Positions 47,691 through 58,829 of a DNA stretch of 64,000 nucleotides are shown piece after piece. The stretch is from Anastrepha obliqua. Its lineage: Eukaryota > Arthropoda > Insecta > Diptera > Tephritidae. The first letter of the stretch is position 1; each line of letters opens with the position of its first letter. The stretch lies in assembly GCF_027943255.1 (NCBI RefSeq), contig NC_072892.1, positions 118,747,792-118,811,791 on the forward strand, read 5' to 3'. Made by a program: the position numbers and the translations under genes. The notes below the pieces were generated by a model. The model worked only from the letters and a program-made list of their open reading frames with translations, was not told where the DNA came from and ran no database searches.

Positions 47691-48768
47691 TAAAAATTTA
47701 ATATTTGAACTTTGTTCGGTATATTTTTCTTGGTTAGCTGTAAAATATACGCGTATTAATTTTTCAAAAGCACAATTTGAAGTACTTCTGTCCAGTATGA
47801 TTTTAAGAAGTGTGTTTCCTACATATTATTCAAGTCTTTATTAGCTGCTTTTGATGCACAACTTCTCTGCTCGCTATGGGAAAAATTCATACATGAAGGC
47901 AACTATAGTTTAGCGATGCATTTAGTAAAAAAAAAAAAATTATTAAAAACATGTACATCGATAGTTTTCGTATGTGAATTTCACAAGTAGCTGTAATTCA
48001 GCCTCATCCCAGTGAACCGAACAGAGGTCGAGCATAATATTGAGCCGATAAAAAAGGCATAAATTGAAATTTGAAAAAAAGTATGTATGTGTGTGTGTGA
48101 ACATAGCAGCAATTATTGCCAATTTGCGGGAATCAAAAGCAATATTTTAAATATGCAATTGCGTTACGTTTGAATAAATTGTCTTTTCAAATCATTTGCT
48201 TTTTCTATGCAATTGCCAGGCGTAGTTTTTTGGTTTCGTTTTTCAATTCGCAGCCTAATTTGAGCAGAAATATTTGTGTCCGTATGTATGCTATTAATTT
48301 TTATTGTTTGATATGAAATATTTGTATTTCAAATTTTTATTTGCTAAGCGCATTGATAGAATTTCGCGAGCTTTATTGTTTTTTTTTGGTTTGTGCTCTA
48401 TCAATGCACAGAATATTAATATCATAAATATAGTATCTTTTTTTTTGGTATCATTTGTAATTGAAGCTGTTTATTATAACTGAAGTGTATTTTTCGCTTT
48501 TTACAGCTTAATTACATTTGAATCTGATATTTACGGTCCACTAGCCAAATTCTAAATTTGTATGCCTATGTGAAAACGTGCGTCACCAGATTTACAGCTG
48601 TGGACATAAAAATTGAACCAGATGGTAAAGTTGCGTATAAAATATTGTAAAGCCCAGGAAAGTAGAAAAGGGTATAAAAATTTTTATAATTCAATCCAAA
48701 TGCATCCTTAATTTTTTTTATAATTCTGAAACTTCACCACGCCAATCAACTTCGTTTTATTGTAGCGA
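47691..48768. other. Gene-free DNA
   Basis: AT-rich sequence without recognisable genes or element ends. Confidence 0.5.
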
Positions 48769-48779
48769 AAGGCTATATA

Positions 48780-49107
48780 TATATATATATATATATATAA
48801 TTGGTGCGTACACACGTTTTGAGTGTTTGGCCGAGCTCCTCCTCCTATTTGTTGTGTGCGTCTTGATGTTGTTCCACATATGGAGGGACCTACAGTTTCA
48901 AGCCGACTCCGAACGCCAGATATTTTTTATGAGGAGCTTTTTCGTGGCAAAAATACCCTCGGAGGTTTGCCATTGCCTGCCGAGGGGCGACCGCTATTAG
49001 AAAAATGTTTTTCTTAATTTTGGTGTTTCACCAAGATTCGAACCTACGTTCTCTCTGTGAATTCCGAATGGTAGTCACGCACCAACCCATTCGTCTACGG
49101 CGGCCGG
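48780..49107 (-). repeat. tRNA-derived SINE, full length, with target duplication
   Basis: On the minus strand the head is GGCCGCCGTAGACGAATGGG (A-box-like), then a B box in GTAGGTTCGAATCTTGG. The body contains GCAATGGCAAACCTCCGAGG, CATAAAAAATATCTGGCGTT and GGAGGAGGAGCTCGGCCAAA, and the tail is a (TA)n run at 48,774-48,800. AAGGCTATATA flanks both sides (48,769-48,779 and 49,108-49,118), an 11-bp target duplication. A tRNA-like head with RNA polymerase III boxes, no coding capacity and a simple-repeat tail fit a SINE. The intact duplication suggests fairly recent insertion. Confidence 0.9.
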
Positions 49108-49268
49108 AAGGCTATATAGTCATAATAATAAAAAACGAAGTGATTTTTGCTTGAATTTTTTCCAATTAATATATTTTGTTCACTTTATTCGTTTATTGTT
49201 TTTTTTGTAATAAGAAAAATATTCCTACTAAAGCAAAGTTTAAAAAAAATAAAATTTGCTACCATCCA

Positions 49269-49956
49269 TTAAGGAGTCCCGGTTATCTAGAATTTTCAAA
49301 AAACTGATTTTTTGTTTTTTCGATATTTCGAAAGCATAGACTCTTAAAAATATTATGTAAATTTTTGGAACGATACTCTCAATATTTTCGATTCTACAGC
49401 CGTTTTAGCTGGTAGAGTGAGATTCGTCACGTGCTGGCATCAATAGTCGCATTTAAATGGTCAAAACTTTTAACTGAATTATTTCTGGTGTTGTCAAAAA
49501 AAAAACCGAATCGTCTGAAAATTTAATATGTTGTTCACAACATCAATGGCTATCGCCTGTACTAGAATCGTATTATTATGTCAATTCCTTCGCTTTTTTT
49601 TTATTAAAACACTGAAAAAAACTGATTTTTAGAAAGCCAAATTCAAAACAGCGTCATTTTGCCAAATTTTGTTTTTTATTCATTTATACATAGCTACAGT
49701 TATACTGATTAATAATTTTAATAATAAATAATAGAGGAGCCAAAATAGACAATACCGTCTAGGTCCACATTTTCGTGAGGGTCAACTTCTGCGCCATTCT
49801 TAGAATTATTAACATAAAAATTTTTTTTTTTTTCATTTTTGTATGTAAAAGAAGTTAAATAAAAAGCCTAAAAAATATAATTTTTTTATTGTAAAAAAAA
49901 AAAAATTCCTAAAAATACCCTACATTTTCGAACTCTAGACCACCGGAACCCCTTAA
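49269..49956 (-). mobile_element. TTAA-flanked MITE, copy 1
   Basis: The left end is TTAAGGAGTCCCGGTTATCT. The right end in reverse complement is TTAAGGGGTTCCGGTGGTCT. The interior matches copy 2 (53,960-54,804) in the opposite orientation, for example ATGTTGTTCACAACATCAAT and GGCTATCGCCTGTACTAGAA. There is no coding content. TTAA at both edges fits a piggyBac-type target or a TA target with AAGGGG ends. Confidence 0.85.
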
Positions 49957-50197
49957 TAGAAGCTTGATCTAAAAACGTAATTTCGTTGCTGTTGGATCGA
50001 TGCCCAGAATAAAACTTTCAAATCTTCGAGATCGCAGACAAAATACTCGCTGACATATACTTTACATATTTATACAGGATGTCCGGTGGCAGAATTAGGT
50101 TTTAAATTTAAAGTTTCTCCCTAACCACCAAGCGTATAAGGAGAGTAAGGACCTCGTTAGTTTCGTTATTTGTGCCAGTTATTTAGTTACGATTTCG

Positions 50198-50890
50198 TAG
50201 TGGACTGATGAATGAAAACGTGCATTCGCAACCGAAGTGTATTTCAAGGTCATTGATTCTTGTGCAACTGCACGTCATAGATTTTGTTCATTTAACAATA
50301 TTCCACTTTTACGTGATGCACCAAGTGAAAATTTGATTTGTTCATGGGTACTAAGGTTCCGGGCAACCACTTCGGTGGCAAACAGTTTACAGTCGCAGCC
50401 CAGCCGGACTTCGAGAACTGATGAAAATATTGAATTCGTCCTCACAAGTTTGCACTATAATTCGCGTCAGTCCATGCGCAAGAGAGCGGCTGCCCTGAGA
50501 GTTCCAAAAACTATTGTGCATGAAATATTGTGGATCTGAAACTTCCCATCTTCAGAATTCAAATCGTGGAACGATTACAATTTGCGTTAAAGTTTCTGCG
50601 AGACATTGCTAAAACGATGTCGTGTGGTGAACACTATTTCTTTTGGAGTGATGGAGCCCACTTGCACTTAAATGGAAGAGCAAATTAGTAAAATTGCGAT
50701 TATTGGCCACCGAAAGGTCACCATTGAAACAGCAATAGTCACTTCACAGTCCGAATGGTTTGGTTGATGCTTCGGTGTGTATTATCAAGCAGTGGAATAA
50801 TTGTACCATAGTTTTTTTGAAAATTGTCGAGGGCACGCAATTTCTGTGGACGGTGTCTCTTATCTATTATAGTAGAAATATTTTATAATA
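50198..50890 (+). pseudogene. Tc1/mariner-superfamily transposase pseudogene
   Basis: The start resembles DE.RAFA.E.YFK (WTDE, a stop, KRAFATEVYFKVIDSC). An open frame at 50,237-50,539 then contains APSENLICSWVLRFRATTSV, SRTSRTDENIEFVLTSLHYN and MRKRAAALRVPKTIVHEIL, a helix-turn-helix series. Shifted frames continue with LPIFRIQIVERLQFALKFLR, the first catalytic block FFWSDGAHLHLNGRAN (SDG where SDE is usual), CDYWPPKG and SSSGIIVP. The catalytic core is truncated after this point. TATACAGGATGTCCGGTGGC near 50,073 could be the element end, but no partner was found. Confidence 0.75.
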
Positions 50891-51695
50891 AAGAGATAGT
50901 GAAATATTTATAAAATCGAATGAGTACAGAAAGAAAGAGGAAAGTGTAATGCCTTGATATCCAATGGTCAGACTATTTTAAAATATTCGTATTTGTGTCT
51001 TTTATTTATAATGACGCCATACAGCCAGATTTACTGGAAAACATAGTCGAAAATTGAACTGATTGAATGGGCCATGTAACTTGTAGCCACGGCTGACATA
51101 TGCTGAGATTCCAATTCAGAAAATAAATACCATGAAATTATCTACCAAAATATAATAAAAAAAAATCGTTCCAACAATATTTCTGTTTTGTATTATGATT
51201 TAATTTCTTAAGCTCTCAAAACTTCGCACTTTCTTGCGCTGCTATTATTGTGTACACAGATGTGTCTGTAAAATATAACATAAACATAAAAGAGTAGTGG
51301 ATATATGCATGTGTTTTAGTTTTTGGATTTTTCTCCCTTTTTATTCTGCCCTGGAAATCAATATTTAATTTTATTGTTGTACGATGTTCGCTTTTGTGGC
51401 TTACAGTGTCCTAGCGCACTGCGTTTTTTGCTTTGTTGAGAGTCATTTTCCATTATTGTTTAAAAAATAAACAAACAAAGAAATATTTATCAGTAATTTT
51501 TCTCATATTTATTTATTTGTTACTTTTCATGAATGTATACAGTTAGGATTCTACAGTTTTTCGACTTATATTTATTTGCCATTGTATGCCGTGTTTGTTA
51601 ATTCTGGTTAGTGAGGCGTGAAAAGAAGCAGACCAACGATTTTTTAATTTATGTATTATTTTCGATATATTCTGGATATTTATTATGTAATAAGT
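50891..51695. other. Gene-free DNA
   Basis: AT-rich spacer; nothing recognised. Confidence 0.5.
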
Positions 51696-51710
51696 AATGC
51701 GAACATAAGG

Positions 51711-52010
51711 TGGCCGCCGCAGCCGAAAGGATTGGTGCGTGACTACCATTTGGAAGTGTGTAGGTTCGAATCTCCGTGCATGAAATACCAAAATAGATAG
51801 AAAGTTTTTTCTAATATCAGCAGGCGATAGCAAACTTCCGAATGTATTTCTGCCATGAAAAAACTCCTCATAAAAAATATCTGCCATATGGAGTCGGCTT
51901 AAAAGTGTATGTACCTCCATTTGTAGAACAAGATCAAGACGCACGCCACAAATAGGAGGAGGAGCTCGGCAAAACACCCAAAAAAATGTATAAGCGTCAA
52001 TTATATATAT
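51711..52010 (+). repeat. tRNA-derived SINE, full length
   Basis: The head is TGGCCGCCGCAGCCGAAAGG and the B box lies in GTAGGTTCGAATCTCCG. The body has AGGCGATAGCAAACTTCCGA, GGAGTCGGCTTAAAAGTGTA, ATCAAGACGCACGCCACAAA and GGAGGAGGAGCTCGGCAAAA, ending in TTATATATAT. AATGCGAACATAAGG before and AATGCGAAGATGAAGG after form an imperfect 15-16-bp target duplication. It is more diverged than the 48.8-kb copy. Confidence 0.88.
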
Positions 52011-53959
52011 AATGCGAAGATGAAGGGTGTTTTCTCCAGGAGGTGCCTTTGAAATCTTGACGAGGGTGTCGGTTAAATCAGTTTTTCAAGTAAAGAAAGT
52101 GAAAAGCATTTTTGTGACATATGAAGAAAAACACAATCTTTGGATTTGGCGGTAGAAAATGACTCTCGAGCTTACATTAGTTTCCAGAAAAGTCATTGCT
52201 CGGTAGCATCATTGGTGTCATCATTTGATGCCATGTGAGAACTTAAGTTGGAGCCAAGGTAGCGTAAATGGTGACTGATTTTTTTATATTTTATTAATAG
52301 ATATCTTTAATATAAGCATTAAATGGTTCCAGCTGCATGATCTCACCGTTCGGTGCGTGAGCTAGCACTTTGCCCTGGTGACAGTTAGGTGACCAAGACA
52401 TCTAAAACAAACGATTTCTTGCTATTTTACGCCTTGGTCTAAAATTTGGTGCGATAGATTAATCAAGTCAGTAACCCATGCAGATGAACCAGTTATGATT
52501 AACGGTTTCAAAAGAAATGTGTGGTGCGTTATTAATAGGCAAAATATCGAAAAGGTACAACGGAACCGACTGGATAATCTAGTTGGATGTATTTATCTCT
52601 ACTGAATGCCGTTAAGTTTGTAAGCTAAAATTACCAAATATTGTTTATTTACATTTCTTAATTTTTTTTTAGAACAGGGACGTAAAAACATGGATATTGC
52701 ATTTTTCAAAAATAAAGGAGTCGAGAATAAGATATTGGACCTGGAGCACTTGAGTAAAAATTTTTAACCAAAAAATGTTTTTCTTAATAACTCTTCGCTT
52801 AAACAATACGCTAAAATTGGTGTCGCAACCGTCTGATAGTAATAATAATAACTGACTTTTCTGAAATAATTTTCTTTACCATAATTGTTGGAAAAAAAAC
52901 TGTTCAAAGTTGACATTTATTTGTCAAGGCAAATAATAACGGCAAAAACGTGACTTGTATTTCTTTTGACAAAAAAAAAAGTTTAAGAAAAATAACCAAA
53001 AACCTTCAATTAAATTTAAGAAAATTCGCCACCAATTGACTCGCCATGACTTCTAAGTTTTAAAAATATTATATGTAATGTGACTCAACAAACGACACAA
53101 AAACTAGTTGCGGTTTTGTTCCCGGTATGTGAACAAAGTAAATACCGATTCCACAGTCCAACGATTTTACAAAAATATTACTCAAAGTAGACACCGGTTA
53201 ACAATTATGAAAGAAAATGTTCCCAGAATCAACTTTCCCGAATACAGTACTGGCCCAGGCAGATTTTTTTTGGCGGAGGGTTAAAATTTTAAAATTTTGC
53301 TCGAAAGTGTGCAAAATTTTTCAAAATATTATGTATGTTTATGCAGACACCATAAGAAATTTACTTATAAAAAATAAAACTTGTATGTTTGTATAATTAT
53401 AAGCAACGCGCTAGCCGATCTAACAGCAATGCAGCCGTTGAGACGCCCCTTTATTACGTCCATTAACTACCTAGCCATCGGCATACAAAGCTACATCAAA
53501 CAACTTTTTACACTTAAACAAAATAGTGCATACAACAAAACTACCACTCGATATAAAAAACCAAAGCAGCAAAAATAAACTATGAACGCAATCTCCAAAA
53601 TCGACCACATTAACTAAGAAGAATGGACGCAGTCGAATTTGCAAGAATAAGAACTTAACAAACCAATATTTTATAGATGAAAATGCTTTTAATACATGTA
53701 TATATGTATATACTGTATATATCCCTAATTAACACAGAATATGTTTTTGAAAAAATGTTAATTTTTCAATGAATAAAAAAGCTCCCTAACCAATACAAGG
53801 CCAATACATGAACCTCCTAACAAACCCAACCCTAGACAACCTAAAAACTTTTTTAAGGAACTTAAAATATTGTAATATATACGACAAAGTCTAATCAAAA
53901 ACTATTTGACAACCTATTTAAGTTTTCTACTTTCTTATTATGGATAAGTAATATTTAGC
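52011..53959. other. Gene-free DNA
   Basis: No recognisable protein or element ends. The 52.3-52.6 kb section is less AT-rich and could be an unidentified old element. Confidence 0.45.
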
Positions 53960-54804
53960 TTAAGGTGTCACGGTGGTCTAGAGCTCGAAAATTTGAGGTA
54001 TTTTCAAGAATTTTTTTTACAATAAAATAATTAAAAACGATATTTACATGTGGTAGACTTTTTACTTTACTTCTTTAATTTTTTTTTAATTTTAATAATT
54101 TTAACCCCTTGTCGTGCTTTAACGAGTCTGACTCGTGATGAAAATTTTGGTCCAAACGTGAATATGACGACCCAGGCTCGTCAATAGATTGTCGGCCCAA
54201 ACATAAACATCGTGCTGATTGAATGTTAGGTTCTATCTGTACGCAACAGAGTTTTGTTGAGCTAAATGGCACGGCAAAGGGTTAAAAATGGCATTGAAGT
54301 TTACCCTCCCGAAAAATTGTACCTGGATTGAGTTGCCCATTTCGGCTCTTCTATTTATCTAAAACACAAAAACCAAAAAAAATTATTAATCAGTATCAGT
54401 CCCATACTAGAATAATAAAAAATAAAAAATGACAAAATGGCGCAGTTTTGAATTGGACACTCTAACAATCGGGTGTGTTTTTTTAGTCAAAAAAAAAAAA
54501 ATAATTGAAATAATAATATAATTCTAGTACGGGCGATAGCCATTGATGTTGTGAACAACATATTAAAATTTCTGACGATTCGGTTTGTATAGTTTTCTGT
54601 GGTTTTGACAACATCAGACTGAAAAATGCGACCATTGATGCAGCCGACTGACGCATCTGACTCTAAAACGGCTGTAGCAACGAAAATACTGGGAACATCC
54701 TTCGAAAAATTTGTGAATATATTCGTAAAAGTCTATACTTTCGCAATATCCAAAAAACTAAAAATCAATTTTTTTTTAATTTCTAAACCATCGGGTCCCC
54801 TTAA
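53960..54804 (+). mobile_element. TTAA-flanked MITE, copy 2 (hosts a nested MITE)
   Basis: The left end is TTAAGGTGTCACGGTGGTCT. The right end in reverse complement is TTAAGGGGACCCGATGGTTT. The orientation is opposite to copy 1 at 49.3 kb. Removing the nested 181-bp insertion (177 bp plus one TTAA) leaves about 660 bp, close to the 688 bp of copy 1. No coding sequence is present. Confidence 0.85.
54105..54281. mobile_element. Nested piggyBac-type MITE (177 bp)
   Basis: CCCCTTGTCGTGC at the left and, in reverse complement, CCCTTTGCCGTGCC at the right are short inverted ends. TTAA flanks both sides (54,101-54,104 and 54,282-54,285), the piggyBac target signature. ACGAGTCTGACTCGT (54,122-54,136) is a near-perfect subterminal palindrome. 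No open frame is present. It lies inside the MITE at 53,960-54,804 and is therefore younger than its host. Confidence 0.85.
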
Positions 54805-54956
54805 GGTCATCGCAGCCATGGTTTAGGTATTTGTTATAATAAAGTTGTTGTAATTATATATAACACGACTTCAAATATAATTTCTGAACACAGAATCGTA
54901 TGGAATTTATGGAGGCTTTGCTTGGTAGCTCATTTTAACTCTCTGCCTCCCATGTA

Positions 54957-55501
54957 CAGGGTTGTTAATATTCGATGGACCCATCTGGCAACACTGTATC
55001 TTTTGACAGAGACGTCAGATCGTTGAATGAAGTACCACGTTGGAAGCGTCAGTCCAGTCAGATTTTTACCATGGAACAGTACACGCCACGCAAGCGCTCC
55101 CAAATTGTTGAAATTTACATTCAACAAAAGAAGTTAATTGTGAAAAATCAACGTGCCTATAAAAAATTAAATAATGTGAAAAGTGCGCCTTCTAAGAACA
55201 CCATTAAACGTTTATACGAAAGGTTTTTGACTGGTGTTGCCAAAGCAAAACCGACCAAGGGGATCGGATGAGAATATTGTTCTTGTACGGGCCAGTGTTG
55301 AGATGCCGCCAAGGACATCCCAAAATCGCCGTTCTCAGCAATTGGGAATTGCTCGGACCACTTTACAACGAATTATCCGCATTGATTTGCATTTACTCCC
55401 GTATAAGATTCAATTGGCGCAAAGATTGTTGCCTGCGGACAAGCCTCGTCGATTGGAATGGGCCCAAAAAACACATGTGTCCGTCGAATATGAGCAACCC
55501 G
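54957..55501 (+). mobile_element. Internally deleted DD41D mariner with both ends
   Basis: The left end, from 54,957, includes GGGTTGTTAATATTCGATGG. The right end in reverse complement from 55,501 reads CGGGTTGCTCATATTCGACG. Between them lie the 5' leader (PRWKRQS region) and N-terminal transposase: MEQYTPRKRSQIVEIYIQQK, LNNVKSAPSKNTIKRLYERF, then after a frame change SRRSQQ-type sequence (NRRSQQLGIARTTLQRIIRI) and DLHLLPYKIQLAQRLLPADK with PRRLEW. All sequence from just before the first catalytic aspartate to the right end is deleted. It is homologous to the 37.7-kb element but clearly diverged. TA precedes the left end; the right flank is TTA. Confidence 0.85.
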
Positions 55502-57507
55502 TTAAATGTGCATTTTTGGCTCTTTCTCGAGGCAGATATACTTAGAGTTCATTGTATTGACTGTTAGAGGGCTAAATTGTTCCCCAAAAGTTCTAAGCAA
55601 ACAATTTTAACAAGACTCACCGTAAACACGTACGAGTTGTAAGGGGTAAGGCGAGCGCGCAAGCAAGCCCGTGCATATTAGAAAGGATTGATTTGTTTGG
55701 AAATCATTTTTTTTATTGACTCTATCGCATAGGCAGATGGAAAAATGTTTGTTGATGCTTACCTTTAAAACTGAACGCTGTCTTGGTTGTGGCGTTGCAC
55801 ACGTAAGAGCTGTAAAAGTGGGAAAACAAATAATTTAATTAGTATTTAGCTAAAGAGTAATGTAGATGTATAGTATAACTAACAAAGATTGGAGGAGACG
55901 GAAAAAGATTTGGATTTAATTTGCGCCGTCTCGTGCGATAATGGTTGTTTATTTTGAGAGGAGTTTAATTTTTTTAATAATTTTGCTACGAAAGTCCCAT
56001 TTTTTTCCAATATTTCATATACATTTTTCGAAATCATATTTTCTGGTTCGCTTCATGGTGTTAATACATTCCTCTCCCAGCTCAAGGCTAGAAACTTTAC
56101 AAATACAATGAAAATATCAAATAAACTTTCAACACTTGAATTTTTTCAAAACGCCATTGAGTTGATGCTCAATTTTTCATGCTGTCCATTTTTTCACGTT
56201 TCATAAGCCAAAAGCAGTCACTACTAACGAGATTAGTGTGAAAACAAGTTTACTCATTATGCAGTTCCTTTTTTCGGTTTGCAGGGAAAGGCAAAAGCCA
56301 AGAAAGGGTATGGAAAGGATGACAAATAAGTTTAGCTGCTAAAAGGATTACAATGCGAGAAGTTCACTTCAAACAAATATAAAGGGGAGACATCGAGAAA
56401 GAAGGAAATCAAACAGTTTCGTCCAAAAAAAAAAACAAAAATTAAAATTATGACAAGCGTGAGATATGCGCAAAAAACTGAAATAAGCTCAGCTAAGCTA
56501 TGAACCACAACCACATAGTAACTAAAACAACAATGCAGTGAGAAGATAAGCAGTAGTTGTATGTAGCTACAGTTAGCCGAATATAACTTGTAATGGCATT
56601 AAAAAATGCGAACGCGAAAAGAGTGAAAAAAAGCAACATGAAAGGAGGCGGTTGAAGCTATTGAGCTTACTAGTTGACTGCTGGGGTTCACTGATTTTGA
56701 CAACAATAGCAACGCTAGTTTCCGCCGAGAAAATAGTTGTCAATAGAAAATAAAAAAAATATTCAGAAATGATAAAAAATAAGAAATAAAGTTACAAAAA
56801 TTCATAGGAAACTTTGCTGCTACAATTTTGTGACAGTTGAAAAGCTAAAAGGCGAGTGGAAAATAAGAAAAATGTGGAAAAGAGCTAATGCGGGCAGATG
56901 CTTGCGAATCGAGTAACTGTGCTACAGTTTTTCCCATTTAAACTTTCATCTAATTCGAGCGGGTCAATTGTGGAAATTGGCATGAATTTGGCATCAAGAA
57001 GATTTCCCGACAGCATTAATATTAAAGCAAAGGCAGATAAAGATGAGGAAGAGGATAATTTATGCAAATTGCATTGGCTGTGAGAGCGTTGGAAAAAAAT
57101 GTATTCAAAAGGAAAATAACTTAGGAAATTGCAATGTGAAGAAAGGACGAGTGATAGAGTTTAGCGTTGCCCAGAAATTGGATTGGTTCTTATAAGATTG
57201 TGTGTCCGCATTGGTAGATTTTGTGACTTATTGTTACAATGTAATTGTGGCAAATGAAATTTCAACGCAAAGAGTGGTTAGTGTGCCATGTGACACTTTC
57301 GAGCTCAACGTAACTAAAGACTGAGAACGAAATGTGAAAAGCTTTTCTTAGAGCGTCAAAAGGCATTTGAATGCGACTATTAAGATAGATAATCTAGTAT
57401 CTTTCTAGTAGTAGTATAAATATTCGTGAAAATATATAGTGAAAATTTAAACTAGGGGAAACTAAGTAGGGTGAAAACTCATGATGAACAGTTTTTAGAG
57501 GTGCAGA
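55502..57507. other. Gene-free DNA
   Basis: No gene is recognised. The 56.5-57.3 kb block is moderately rich in AG and holds only short random frames. Confidence 0.5.
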
Positions 57508-57640
57508 TCGTTATTCGGCACTGAGCGAATTTAACAGAATCAGCTGATGCGCTGTCGTTACTTGGGTCACAAAGCTGTTTGTTTACGAAAAAAACTGAGA
57601 TTGTGTTAGTGACAATTAAAAAGTATTAGTTTCAGCAAGT
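57508..57640 (+). repeat. GAGCGAATTTAACAG dispersed repeat, copy A
   Basis: TTATTCGGCACTGAGCGAAT, CAGCTGATGCGCTGTCGTTA and CTTGGGTCACAAA are followed by AAACTGAGATTGTGTTAGTG. Two related copies lie at 60,268-60,360 and 60,650-60,790, all in the same orientation. The repeat type is unknown. Confidence 0.6.
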
Positions 57641-57994
57641 TGTGGCATTTGATGTGATTCGCCGCTAAGTCCTTGAAGTTTTTCTTCACATTTCTAATGT
57701 TGGCAATGCCTATGCCGGTAAACTACAAGGCCAACGAAGGGAATGAATGGCAAATCTAGTGAAACGTTTCTGAACCTTCTCATTCTTGAAAATGAACCCA
57801 CATGGAATGGATCCCAGAGAGATCTTGGAACACCTTTGAATTCTTTAATACACACTCTTTAATCAGAATTTTTCGATAAATTTTGGATAAGCAGTTGATT
57901 TTTCGTAATTTTTCGCGTACGTTTTTTTTTCCATATAAAATAAAAAACACCCCAGCGAAAAAAAAAATTGTCAAAAACCAATGAGAATTTTCAG

Positions 57995-58055
57995 TCACTT
58001 GAAACTTGAACTTTATTATACCGAAATTGAATGGGCTATAAAACTGCATACTTAG
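57995..58055 (+). repeat. GGGCTATAAAACTGCAT-family repeat
   Basis: CAGTCACTTGAAACTTGAAC followed by ATTGAATGGGCTATAAAACT and GCATAC. This is the fifth copy of the family in the window. Confidence 0.55.
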
Positions 58056-58179
58056 AGTTTTGATAAGGATTCTGCATAAAAAGTAAAAATACTGATGCAT
58101 TTTTTTTGTTTTGTTTTTCCATAGAGTTTGAAACTTTAAGTTGTTATATTTAGTTGTTGTTGTTTTAAAATTTGTGAAT

Positions 58180-58395
58180 TTTTGATTTATGACATTTTTC
58201 TCGAATTTTTCAGTTATGACATTTCTCTCGATTTTTCGAGTTATGATATTTTTTCGAACTTTTCAGTTATGAGTTATGACGTTTTTCTCAAATTTTTGAA
58301 TTTTCGACTTATGACATTCTTCTCGAATTTTTCAGTTATGAATTACGATGTTTTTCTCGAATTTTTGAGTTTTTCGGTTAAGACGTTCTTCTAGC
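58180..58395 (+). repeat. Degenerate tandem repeat, about 30-40-bp unit
   Basis: TTATGACATTTTTCTCGAAT, TTTTCAGTTATGACATTTCT and later variants (GTTATGAATTACGATGTTTT) recur six or seven times with drifting spacing. Each unit has the pattern TTATGA..TTTTTCTCGAATTTTT. It encodes only low-complexity peptide. Confidence 0.75.
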
Positions 58396-58504
58396 AAAGT
58401 AGCCGTTTGTTTTTTTTTTACTAAAATGCATAAAGCCAATTCATATTTGCATTCACACGATCTGACGTTATGACGTTTGCAAATAATGATAGAAAATGTA
58501 TGTA

Positions 58505-58827
58505 CAGAGAAACCTCTTTTAACGAACACCTCCATTAGATGGATATTTTCCCTATACCAAGTCTTAAGTATCAGGAGAAATTTCTCTCTTTTGGACAGAC
58601 AAAAGTTAGTTCACGCTGGGTGTCCGCACAAGAGATACTGTAAGCAGTGAAACCTCCTTTCAGCATATACTCACCGCAAGTTAAACTTGTGCTCGCCCAA
58701 TAGATGTCTACGCTCTATTCTCAGGGTAATTTATTCCGGTATTTAAGACTTGTTGAAGTCTTCAAAAAATGTCTGTCCAGGGGAAGTGTCCCTCTAATAG
58801 AGGTGTCCATTAGGAGAGGTTACGCTC
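58505..58827. mobile_element. pogo-like MITE
   Basis: The left end, starting CAGAGAAACCTCTTTTAACG with AACACCTCCATTAGA, has a right counterpart in reverse complement: GAGCGTAACCTCTCCTAATG with GACACCTCTATTAGA. TA lies on both sides (58,503-58,504 and 58,828-58,829). Size 323 bp, no open frame. The AACCTC-type ends with TA duplication resemble pogo/Tigger-family termini, from general knowledge. Confidence 0.75.
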
Positions 58828-58829
58828 TA

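Noticed and set aside
48780..49107. Real tRNA gene suggested by A and B boxes
   Set aside because: The tRNA-like head continues into a shared 250-bp body and TA tail with a target duplication, which identifies a SINE.
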